Source of the DNA: Diploscapter coronatus
Lineage: Eukaryota; Nematoda; Chromadorea; Rhabditida; Rhabditidae
Direction of reading: 5' to 3'
Assembly: GCA_964036155.1 (NCBI GenBank)
Contig: OZ038422.1
Span: 12,113,201-12,177,200 of the forward strand
DNA: 64,000 nucleotides
Positions 27,649-38,695 of the stretch are shown here, one piece after another (position 1 is the stretch's first letter; every line of letters begins with the position of its first letter). Position numbers and translations under genes: made by a program. The notes beneath the pieces were generated by a model. That model saw only the letters and a list, made by a program, of their open reading frames with translations. It did no database searches and was not told where the DNA came from.

Positions 27649-28399
27649 GCCACACTCCTAAGACCAACTTAATTCTACCGCGTGTTCTCCGTCCAATCTT
27701 CAAACTATCAATCGGTTTTCGGTAGGATTTTAAAAATCTTGTTTTTTAAAAAGAAAAATTTTCAGATTTTCATCCACTTCTCCTCAAATCAACCTTTTTT
27801 ATCCTGAACAATAGTAAATCGTGATTTTTTCATTATCTTTGTTTGTTCTTTCTAAATTTATTCTGAGCAATCGTTTTTTTATTCTATTCACTTCTTCTTT
27901 CAGCAAACTATGTTTTTTCTTTTGTGAAATCTACAGAGAACTTATTTCCTTGTTTCAATTCACGTGCTAAACATTTTTGCGTGTATTTTGTATAACTAAT
28001 TTAGGTATACACGCTTCATATACTCGCAATTCTCAGGCAACTAAAATTTATAACACCTGGGAAATTTTATGATTGCGCCTGTGAAAAGAGTACATACTGT
28101 ATCGAACCATGAAAGTGGTGTCTGTAAAACCAGTACGATTTTCCTTTCCATGCATCGATACAGTACATTATTAGTGATACAATTCTTCATTCTTCGTCCC
28201 GTTTTATCTTATTTGGTATTGTGAGTGACTCAAGATGGATTTTTACGCTATTTTATCGTTTCTTTTTCCTTTTTTGACGAATAAAGTTGTTTATTTATGT
28301 ATTTCCGATAAATTACAGAAACTTGGATTTGATTTCCAGAAAATATCACTGAAATTTTGAAGAGTTTAGAGAAAGTTTTTTTAAGGAAAATAGGCAACG
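27649..28399. other. intergenic region between kin-3 and nfs-1
   Basis: About 750 T-rich bases comprising the kin-3 3' UTR and nfs-1 promoter. AATAAAG at about 28281 may be a polyadenylation signal. A 71-base microRNA-sized hairpin at 28095-28165 is listed separately. The nfs-1 ATG follows a TTTTTTTAAG acceptor-like site. Confidence 0.55.
28095..28165. ncRNA. candidate microRNA-sized hairpin
   Basis: Arms TACTGTATCGAACCATGAAAG (28095-28115, 21 bases) and its near inverted copy at 28144-28165 pair with two mismatches and one bulge across a 28-base loop. Arm length, loop length and total size (71 bases) match a pre-miRNA. I do not recognise the arms as a known worm microRNA. A transposon-derived palindrome is the main alternative. 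Confidence 0.3.
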
Positions 28400-30569
28400 A
28401 TGTTGTCGAAAAGCGAACGAATTCTGGCGAACGGCTTGAAGACGGCGAACGTGTTCGTGAGGACGCTCGCTCAGAAGATCAATCCCAACGAGCCGAAGCC
28501 CATCTATCTTGACGTACAGGCCACTTCACCTATGGTATTTTATTTTCTTTTGTTATTTTGAAAAAATTGTAAAAAATCAGGATCCCCGAGTTGTGGACGC
28601 AATGCTACCGTACATGGTCGACGATTACGGTAACCCGCACTCGAGAACTCACGCTTATGGATGGAAGGCTGAAGAGGCCGTGGAAAGGGCCAGAGAGCAA
28701 GTGGCCAATTTGATCAAGGTAAAGATAAATTCGACCTCTTCAAAGTTTTCTGATCTCTTAAAATTCTTTCAGGCTGACCCTAGGGAGATAGTTTTCACCT
28801 CCGGAGCGACCGAATCAAACAACGTGGCCATTAAGGGCGTCGCGAAGTTCCAGAAGCACACCGGAAGAAACCACATCATCACCCTGGAGACGGTACTGGA
28901 ATTTTTCTCGATAAAAATAAACAGAAAAGTTCAGGAGCACAAATGCGTCCTTGATTCGTGCCGACAGCTTTCTACAGAGGGATTCGACATTACTTACCTG
29001 AAAGTCGACAAAGGAGGAATCGTCAATTTGAAGGTAGGGGATTTTACATACCTAGGGTTCCCAAGTTCCGTCCCCCTGCAAAAATGCGTTATTGGTGGAA
29101 ACGTGGCAGCTTGAAATGAAAAATTTAAGAAGGAAGTATCTTTCAAACTTCGAATGTCTCAAAAACCCTGTGTAGATGGACGTTACATCTGATAAAATGG
29201 CTGTGTGCAAAAGCCCCGAACAAAATGCTCAAGCACAAGCTATTTCGTTTTCGAAAATGCGTTTATCTTGAGCTGCAAATTTTCGCGATTTTTCGATCAG
29301 AAGTCTTATTTATCCTCATTTAGGACCTGGAAGCAGCTATCAGACCTCAGACCTGCCTGGTTTCGGCGATGACAGTCAACAATGAAATCGGAGTGATTCA
29401 GCCAATTTCTGAAATCGGTTAGTTAGAAGATTAGAAGTAATTTTTCGAAATAAAAAAATTCAGGAACCCTGTGTCGCTCGAAAGGCATCCATTTTCATAC
29501 GGACGCGGCTCAGGCTACGGGCAAAATTCCTCTGGACGTGAATCAGTCGAAAATCGATTTGATGAGCATTTCTGGACACAAGGTTTATGGACCGAAAGGT
29601 ATGAAATAAAAAAATGCTAATTTTTAAAATACTCCAATTTTCAGGAGTTGGTGCACTGTACGTGAGACGTCGTCCACGAGTCCGCATCGAGGCCCAAATG
29701 AGCGGCGGCGGACAGGAGAGAGGAATGCGATCCGGCACGCTGCCGACTCCCTTGTGCGTTGGGCTGGGAGAGGCCTGCAGAATTGCTAGTGAAGAAATGG
29801 GTACGACATTAAAAATGATAAAATAGAAAGAAGAAAAATCGGAAAAGGGACTGAAATATTGCAAAAGAAATAAGCAATATTGGAAAGAGATCAAAAATAC
29901 TTGCAAAGATCAAAATTTCAGAAATGGACCACAAACACGTCTCCAGACTATCGAAGATTCTGGTGGATGGAATCACGAACAAATTGCCTCAGGTGGGCAA
30001 ATCGAGAAATTAACATAAATTGAGAGGATTACTGCAGATCATCAGAAACGGCGACCCAAATCGATGCTATCCTGGCTGTGTCAATTTGTCATTCGCTTAC
30101 ATTGAGGGTGAGTTTAGAAAATTTTTTGAAAAATAGCACTTTGGGAAAATTTCTAAAGTACACTCGCTTCTCTCAATTCAGGTGAATCCCTTTTGATGGC
30201 TCTGAAGTCGATCGCCCTGTCTTCGGGCAGCGCATGTACGTCTGCTTCCCTTGAGCCTTCCTACGTTTTGAGGTGAATTTTAAAGATCCACCATTTAAAG
30301 AAAAAAATTCGGATTTTAGAGCGATCGGCGCAGAGGAAGATTTGGCCCATTCATCCATCAGATTCGGAATCGGAAGATTTACGACTGAAGAAGAGGTTAA
30401 AATAGGGGAAAATTTTAAAAAGAAATGGAAAAATTAGCATAATTTTTAGGTGAGGCATGTGGTGGAGAGATGCGTTGAAGTGACGGAGAAACTGCGCTCG
30501 ATGAGTCCCCTTTGGGAAATGGTACAGGAGGGCATCGACTTGAAGACCATCAAGTGGACTCAGCACTAA
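28400..30569 (+). CDS. nfs-1: mitochondrial cysteine desulfurase
   Basis: About eleven exons. The N-terminus ([20 protein letters not shown], Arg/Lys/Ser-rich, no acid cluster) looks like a mitochondrial presequence. The aminotransferase class V fold follows: [47 protein letters not shown], the cofactor His region ([13 protein letters not shown]), [26 protein letters not shown], the PLP-lysine motif [17 protein letters not shown], and the catalytic cysteine loop [17 protein letters not shown]. The C-terminus is the conserved ELSPLWEM-type segment ([20 protein letters not shown]). The enzyme removes sulfur from cysteine for Fe-S cluster assembly on ISCU with frataxin and ISD11. Stop TAA is at 30567-30569. 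Confidence 0.96.
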
Positions 30570-30826
30570 GTCGGACATATGAAACTCCCAACATTTCATA
30601 AGTCCGAATATACCAAATCCATTTTATCTCAAAAGCGGGCTCTCTGTATTATAAACTACTCAAAAGCTTATTGTCAGAAAGAAAGTAGAGTGTTGAAGTT
30701 ATCTTCTTTTGAAAGATTAAATAAATTTATTGATATCGTTACCCGTCGTAGTTAATCATTTTCTTTTTGGAATAGATGAATAAGTTAACGCGAATCGGTT
30801 TGAGCACGAAATATAGTGACTTTGAT

Positions 30827-31988
30827 TTACAAAGAGGTCTGCCTTGTGTCGGGCGTGGAAATCGTGGTTCTTGGGGACGGTGTGGGCGGGGCTAACAATT
30901 GCTGCTGCATTTGTAGATTGTCCCGCCGTCGATCCCTATCTCGATTCGGAATGTATCTTCGCTCCGAGGCCCGTGCAGGTGGGATGGGAACTCGGTGGGA
31001 GGCTAGAATTAGCATATTCTATGAAAGCTACAGCCACTTTCTTACATTTATTATTGTGAACCTGAATAAATCGGCTCCCGCTCGATCTGGTATCCCTACT
31101 TCCGGTTTCAGGCCTGTTATTCCCATTCTCCAAACGAGCTAGTGCATCGTTACTAGACTTCTTGTAAATCACCGCGTTCCTCCTAGAAAATAGCATAAAT
31201 TTGAGAAGAACAACTGAGTATTTTACCTATCGAAGGTAGGGGAGTTAGCATGGTCGATTAGAATCAGAACGATGCAAGTCAAAGCTACCCCCAAGATAAT
31301 GCCAGCTGCCAAAAGGAGTATGGTGAAAATCAAGGAAATACCATTATTTCCGGGATGGGGACGGTTAACTGCCTAAAATAGGCTAAAATGCTGAAAAAAA
31401 ATCGACAAATTTTCGAGCTTACCGCAATATTTGGATCTTGATTTAGCTCGGCGCTAGGTGGGGGTGGAATTGTATTAGATATCGGTAAACTTTCGTCAAA
31501 ATTCTCCACAGGCCTCAAGAAAAAATCATTGTTCGAGAGTTTGTCCTAAAATTATAAGATTTGTGAAGTCCTAACAAAAATCTGAGTCAACCTTGAGACG
31601 TTGGTCAGTATCAGCGGGGAGTTCTTTGATTATACCTTGAGCGATCTTAAAAAAAAACGTATTTTTGTAGAAAATGAAGTTCACCTTTTCTGAAATAGTC
31701 TTATTCGTGACTTCATACACATTGCTTCCGTATCTTTTCCTCGGCTTCAATTTATAGTCGACCTCATCATCTGGAGCATCCGGTCTTTGCGACAATTTCA
31801 CGCGAATGACATGTACTGTGCAATCTAAAATTTTGTACCTCTGAAATGTATGCATGCAAAAGTGAGTGGAGCTAAATAAACTACGCCCGTATCGACTTCA
31901 TACCTTTACTCGTGCAATTATTCAGCATAGCCCCATGAATAGAGCGTAGAAATAGAACGAATATGAAAATCCCTACAGAGAATTTCAT
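30827..31988 (-). CDS. unrecognised single-pass membrane protein
   Basis: Six or seven exons. Exon 1 (from ATG 31986-31988) encodes a signal peptide, MKFSVGIFIFVLFLRSIHG. The ectodomain is short and charged (DCTVHVIRVKLSQRPDAPDD, NVYEVTNKTISEK, with one Asn glycosylation site). A clear membrane helix, ISLIFTILLLAAGIILGVAL (near 31300), is followed by a basic cytoplasmic tail rich in Arg, Ser and Gln (LQMQQQLLAPPTPSP) ending RQTSL, a possible type-1 PDZ ligand. The junction between exon 1 and the next (31836-31905) is not clean: the obvious donor gives the wrong phase, and only a weak donor AA/gtcgat with acceptor CAGAG/G restores the frame. The start could therefore be wrong. I do not recognise the family. 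Confidence 0.7.
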
Positions 31989-33136
31989 TTTAACTGACCA
32001 TATTAGCTATTTTTTATCATTTCGCTGGCATGGTGTCAAACTTGCGTGACCCTAAAAAGTCACGGCGATGATTGATAAAATGATCGATGAAAATGATAAA
32101 AGTGATAAGCGAATCGCTAGATTATCACGTTTCGTCGGAAATGAAATAGGTTGGCGGAAAAACGAAAATTTTCGCGAAGTACAACTTTTCTACGTAAAGC
32201 ATGAAGGGGGAAGGTGAGTCAGAAAATTCATATGAGTAAGCAAACATTCGGTCCTTTCAGACCTGAAATGCCATATTTGATTTGAAAAGCCGGAATAAAG
32301 TGATGTCTACCTTTCATCAAATGAAAACTGTTGTTTTGTTGTTGATTGAAAATCAACAACATTTGTATGGAGTTTTTCTTCTCAAATCTGACACTAAACC
32401 GTGCGAACTAACCCCAAAAAGTGAAGGTTAGTGTCTGATTTTAGATGACATGATGAAGATCTTTCATCACGTGTTGAAAGATAGAAAATCAAAGCAGACT
32501 GGTACAATTTGTGACACGAAGATTTCCTACGCGCAATTACTCGCCGCCTGAACGATTCGCGCCGATTTAATGGGATTTCGAATGACCGAATTTGGCAACA
32601 AACTTTTCTAAATTGAGAAATGAGCCCTAATTGAGTCGGAAGTGAGTGAAATTTTTCAATTTTCAAGTAAGTTTGATTCTTTACTATGATAATTTTCTGA
32701 AGATCTTATCTTTCTAAACTTGATAAGATCTCAACTATGCTAGAAAAATAAAAATACGAGTTTAAGGAAAAAAGCCCAGAAGATATCGACATAATTGATG
32801 AAATCATCAAGTCATTCCCTATAAGGGGTTGTCTGATAAGACAGTCCTTCCCCTTTCTCTGCCAGCCCAGTGGAAATAAGAAATCGATTGATAGAGTGAG
32901 ACAAACGAGGAGTCATAGAGAGGCAGACAATTATTCGAGCTAGAGATATGGAAATTCGAAGAGAGCGCAGAGATCGTTGAAACAGGAACCCATTCACATC
33001 CAATTGTCCAGTAGGAAATATCATATTTCCTCCTATCTTCTCTTAAAATTTATTTTAACAACGAAAATCAACAAGTTTCGAAAACCAACAACAATTTCCA
33101 GAATAAGTGTACTAATTTTTGAGGATTACGATAGGA
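31989..33136. other. intergenic region between membrane protein gene and NOM1 3' end
   Basis: Holds the upstream region of the 30827-31988 gene and the NOM1 3' flank. A frame at 32394-32666 (minus) has no motif. No gene is supported. Confidence 0.55.
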
Positions 33137-36100
33137 CTATTGTAGCCCCGTGACGAGGACGTCGAGAATCTGAAGGACGGGCGACGTCTTCAGGTGAATC
33201 GACAGCCAGACGCGCATTCCTTCGAACAGCAGCGTCAATTTTGAGGCTTTCTTTTCGTCGAACTGAAAAGAGATCAGAAAAAATTTTTAAAGGGATAACG
33301 ACTTTTTGAAAAGAGCAAAAAATTACCAAAGGCGCGAAGATCTTCTTGAGCACATTTTTGGGAGTTTCTCCAAGCAGCTGGAATAGCTTCAGCAACACGA
33401 CCGATTGAGTTTTTGTGAGCAGACCCCAGTCGACTACCTGTAAAAATTCGAATATTCTAATTTTCAGGAATAAAAATTAAACGTTACCTTCAGAAGAGTT
33501 ATGGGCTGGACTTCTTTGACCAAGAGATAGTGAATAAGGGCTGCGAAATTGGCCTGAAAGTAGAACATCGATTTTCACCAGAAATTAAAAAAAAAAATCT
33601 TACCTGTCCCTTAACGGACAAAGCACCGACTTCTTTCCAGCGATCCCACACCGCAAACTGCACAGTCAGATTGAATCTTCTATTGTAGTTGCAGAACCTT
33701 CCCATCAGGTCGGGGTAAAACGGGTTGAACTTCTTCTCCCTCAAACTCATCGCCATCAAAACGTACACTAGTTCTCGCTCCTGAAATTTCAAATTTAAAA
33801 ATATCCTAGCCGTATGATAGGGCTGTTTTTTACAATTAGATGGAGATCACCTGTTGCCCCTTCAAAGAAAGTCGCATCAGCCGCTCAAACGCTTCGTCTT
33901 CATCTTCAGAACTTCCTGAGCGAGAAAATCGAACGTTTGAAAAAAAAAGAAAAGAAAATTTTTACCAATCAGGCAGAAAATCTGCTTTCTCAGTTCTGTT
34001 TTCATGCCCACTTTCTCTGCCAGCTGAAGCATTTCCGGCGGAAATTGGGTCAGGCTTCTGAAAATCCAAATTTTAAAGTTGAAAAAATAGGAAACCCACT
34101 TGTTCTGCGATTTCTGCGAAATTTCATTGTATGAATCTGTTGGTAGACGGAAGGCAGAGCCTACGATCCACCTGAAGCCAGAAAATTAGCATATTAGAAT
34201 GGTTCGAGTCCAAAGAAATATCGATTTTGCATCGATTTATCTGCGTCCCTACCATCTGCCTCTTTCCTCTGCCATCAGGAGATCGTCCAGCGACATTCCG
34301 AGCTCCTTTTCAAGGCCGCCCTTTCCTCCTGAATTAGAAAAGCCCTTTTCAGGAAACATATCTCTCAAACGTTTGGAGCTTTTAAAAATCCTACTTTTAC
34401 AAATAGCCAGAATCATTTTGTTCAATCTTTCAATTTCATCGAAATCGATAGAAACAGGCTGCTGTTTCCTCAGGGCACCGAGTTGCTCAGCGATGAATTT
34501 CGAGCGGGGGCTGAAAATTAAAGTCCTCGAAAGGACAATTTTTCAATGTCTTACATTTCCGAAAAAGGTGCTTTTTCGTAGCCCGACAGAACTTGGGTTA
34601 TTCGATCTTGCATTTGCTGGGCGCACTTTTTCTTCAGGGATTTGTGGCAATCTGAAAAAATATGCTAATTTTTCCCCAAGTCTCAAAAATTTTCCTATGC
34701 ACACATAGGGAGCACTTTCGCCAGACGAAAATAAACTATAGGGGGTAGGTCGCAAGGGATTTCTGACAATCGTCCTCCCTAGGTTTGTTCTTACGTGAAA
34801 GTATCGTCAGGATCATCTGCAGTTTATCGATGTTGAGATCCTTGGCAAATCGATCGACTACGTCGAAGACCATGGGGAATCCGGTGATCTGAAAGGGTTT
34901 CATATGTCTCACAATTGATTTTCTATATCTCAAAGGGATTTCAGAGTGCGTAGAGATTTATCCCGCTCGATTTTATAACGAGGGAATATAGAAGAAAAGT
35001 TGGATAAAACTACGCGCGCAACTTTTGTGATAAACCTATACGCACCCGGGATTTCGTATATCCGAAAAAGGATTTCAGGTATCCCCTACCTTGAAATTCC
35101 AGAGATTAGCCAGGAAGATGGCTTTGTTGTCCCTCGATTTGTCGTCTTCATTCAATCCCTCATTTTCCAACGACTTCACCAAATCGCAAATGAAATACTC
35201 CACGAAATAGGCGGCTGAAGATGAATTTTTTTGTTGAAATTTTAGGGAAAATTAAAATTTACTGATTTCCTGATCGACAGTGGAATGTAGAAGGGATAGA
35301 AGTGCAGTGTAGACATAGATGAGTTGATTCTGGACCCGAAAGGAGGAGCCGATGATTTTCGAGAGGATACGATACAGGGATTGCTTGATTACTGTAATAT
35401 GCTAGTTTGTAATTATCATTTTTGCATCTTCTTTTCTAGTCATCTCTTCAAAAATGTACTATTTTTACAAACTCGAGTAAATGACGCTATTTTTAAAGTA
35501 GCCTTAGTTATAGTACCATTGTCAATGACCGATAACTTGAGATGAAGTAAATGATGCACAAATTCGACTATAGAGAGTGTGAATTGGGTATTTATAAGTA
35601 GTCGTCTAGTTTCTCTCTTGACAATGATTTAATAACGAAAAGTCAACTGCAAACAACGCGCGAATTCCTGCGCATAAAATTATCTTTCATGTATTTCGTC
35701 TCAAGTAATCGGTCATTTACAATACCATTCTTGGACTCGGTCCTCCACAATTCTTCAATTGCCTGCTTCGTTTTCACCAAGGTCGACTCAGTCAACCGAT
35801 TTATCAGACCCGTCAAATTGCGGTCAATTCTCAGCTTGGTTTCATCACTGCAAGAAAATATTGAAAATTAGCATAACTACCGTAATCCTACCTGTCGCCT
35901 TTCGACTCCAATTCGGCTAACTTCTGCCTAGCAGCCTGCGGATTGAAATCAATCAGCTCGCGGGTTTTCCTGAATTTTTCAAAATTAAAAAACAGGAGGC
36001 TTTTCAAACTTGTTTATTTTTCGGCCGTAAATATCTTCCACGACTTCTTCTTTGTTTCCATTTTCTCCATCAGAATCCTGTTCAGATGAAGAGGCTTCAT

Positions 36101-37783
36101 CTTCGAAATCTTCATCAGACAATTCTGAAAAATAAAAAGCTACAGTAAATTTTTCGATTAATAAGAAAAACTATAATAGTATTTCCAAAAAATACCGTAA
36201 TCCAAAATCATTTTAATCTGACCTTCATCCTCCCCACTCGATCCCTCGCTCAGATTGATGTCATCCGGATCTTCACCACTTTCTTCACCTCCAGAATTTT
36301 CCTCCTCTTCCTCTTTGAAATGCTCGTCTTCAATTTCCTTTTCCATGGCTACGAGCTCGTCCCGATTTTCCGCATCGCAGAATTCCAGCAGAACTGAAAA
36401 GAACGAAATTTCATATGTAACTCTTCACCGTGGGTTTATAAAATTCGAATCTTGTATTACAATGTTTCTTTCACAAGAATAAATTTGACTAGTGTTTTAA
36501 AATTCTATTTATTAGAAAATTAGGTTTACCATCAAGCCCGTCATTCTTGAAGACTTTGGGAATTTTGGCCTTCCTCTTCTGCAGCCCAAGCAGCCTCGAG
36601 TAGCGATGAATCGCCAGATTATCTTCTTTGTTCATCCCATCTATGGAGACTTGCTTTTTCTTGTCCTGAAAATTGGTGTCGCAAATTTTTGTCAAAGTCA
36701 GGAAAATTGAGGATTACCTTAACCTGCTGAAGGTATTCCTCGTACGAAACGTCGTCTTCTGAGTCGGATTCTTGCTTCTTTCTCTTCAACTCCTGTATTT
36801 CTTCGTCGCTCTCTTCATTTTGACGTTTCTTCTTTTTCTTTGAATTTTTTGGAGCGAAACTTTCACGAATGACTTCTTCAACCTGAAATTTCAAGTTTAA
36901 GAATGGCGTTATTTAAAAAATGCTGTATAACGCCTTTTAAAAATTCGCGAGGGAAGTCTCTAACATTCTCCCTTATTTTTGTACCTGGGGTAAATCGAGA
37001 TCGAAAAGTTGATTGTGTGAGTAACGACGACTTGAGTGTGATGTATTCAAATTTTACATTTCTCCACTATTACTCTCCTCGCTTGCATTCGATCAATGCC
37101 TGAATGGAATAGAGGCAGAAGAGCACAGACACATGGAATAGAAGAGTGACGATAAGTGAAGAGAGCATACGATATAGAGAGGGTAACGACAAGAAATGGC
37201 ATTCACTCTGGTAATGTTCAGAAAAATCCAGACATGAAGACGATCCAGAACCGTATCGAGTTCTCTCCTGCCAGAATTCCAAAGAAATTTCCAATAAAAT
37301 CTTTATAGAGCTTCTAAAAATTGAACTCTAACTCCATTACATCCTCGAATATTTATCGAAACGAACTTCGATCTTCACATCGCTACTCTTCTATTCCCTA
37401 CGTCCATGCACTTCTTCCTTCATTCCATTCACACATTGACTGAATGCAAGCGAGGAGAGTAATAGTGGAGAAATGTAAAATTTGAATACATCACACTCAA
37501 TTCGTTGTTACTCACACAATCAACTTTTCGATCTCGATTTACCCCAACTAGAAAATCGGCCCAAAATAAAGGGGGCATTTTGGAGACTCTCCTTTGTCAA
37601 TGTTTTTTTTAATAAAATTAAAAAAAAAATTACTGGTTTATGTTTGGCATACGCCACTCTGCCCAGCTTCTTCAGTTTCCTGGCCATTTTCCTCTCGGCC
37701 TTCCTCGATTTTCCGATTCCATTTGAGTTCGGCTGGGGTACGGTAGTCGCTTCAGAAGACCTCACGGCGCGACGACGACGCAT
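33137..37783 (-). CDS. NOM1: NOM1-like nucleolar MIF4G/MA3 domain protein
   Basis: About eighteen exons from ATG 37781-37783, just after a CTTTCAG acceptor, to TAG 33137-33139. The N-terminus is very basic (MRRRRAVRSSE, KSRKAERKMARKLKKLGR). A Lys/Glu/Asp-rich disordered region follows, then HRYSRLLGLQKRKAKIPKVF, the motif preceding the MIF4G domain in NOM1/Sgd1. The MIF4G part includes KLRIDRNLTGLINRLTESTL and KQSLYRILSKIIGSSFRVQN, and the MA3 part includes ERELVYVLMAMSLREKKFNP and FAVWDRWKEVGALSVKGQ. NOM1/Sgd1 works with eIF4A3-type helicases in small-subunit rRNA processing in the nucleolus. The first intron (about 36887-37630) is filled by a large inverted repeat. Confidence 0.93.
36986..37546. 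mobile_element. long inverted-repeat (foldback) element in NOM1 intron
   Basis: The arms begin TGGGGTAAATCGAGATCGAA at 36986 and, on the other strand, at 37546. The outer 105 bases are almost identical between arms, and weaker similarity continues to about 180 bases. The interior of roughly 200 bases has no transposase frame. No clean target duplication is visible. The near identity of the arms suggests a young or structurally maintained element. Confidence 0.75.
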
Positions 37784-38695
37784 TCTCTGAAAGGAACGGT
37801 TCAAATTTAGCCGAATCACAAAAGCTTAGTAATCCTGCGTTAAAACGCGATTTCTCTATAGATTTTTCGTGTTGAATAAAATGTATTTATTGTTACATCA
37901 GTCTTTTTAAGAATTTGTATGCAAACGAAGAAATAAGGGGGATTGCAAGCTCTCAGATACACATTATAGAAAGAATGCGGTATCACGATTTGAAATGTGC
38001 TTTGAGTAAATGTCGTTGGAAAAAGTTGTGATAACGCACGAGTTTGAACAAAACTAAACATCATTATGACTATGAGGAATAGAAATCTAGTAAACACAAA
38101 GCATGGGATTACTGTAGTCTCCAGTAATTCTACATTTACGTATAAAAATCTGGCAATTCTGAGCATTTGGCTTGGATAAATCATGAGACTAAACAATTTG
38201 AAAAATGAAGATTTTCACCAAAAATACTTTCAAAACAAATCTGAGCACTAGTGAAAATCCGACGCAAACTCATGAAATTCATACAAATTTTCCGGGAAGG
38301 CTATCACAAATATGAACGAGTTTTTCCCAATAAAACGACTTTTCAGAAAGATTGGAGTAATGAAATTCTCTAATAGAAATCTTTCAGTTCAATATATCTT
38401 TTTGGAAAAGCTACAATAAAAACTCTACAGAAATAAATATTTCTTCAATTCAAAACGAACTATTTTCATCGCACATTAAAATTCTGTACACGAGTAGTCA
38501 GCAAGTAAATTTTCTGGGTCGCCAAAAAATTAAAATCGAAAAAAACCGAGTTTTCAACGAAATGATAAGCGAATTTGTTCAACACAACCAAGTTTCGATA
38601 AAATTGTCTTACCCAAAGATATTGTAGATTCTTTAGAATTGTGGCATCGTCAAGGATTACGGTACGACGTCGGGGATGTTAGAATTCAGATGACG
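37784..38695. other. intergenic region between NOM1 and FKBP8-like genes
   Basis: About 910 AT-rich bases between two minus-strand genes, so it holds the NOM1 promoter and the FKBP8 3' UTR. A minus-strand frame at 37840-38196 shows no motif. No gene supported. Confidence 0.55.

Noticed and set aside
29460..29906. 148-codon minus-strand frame
   Set aside because: Antisense to nfs-1 exons and introns; no motif.
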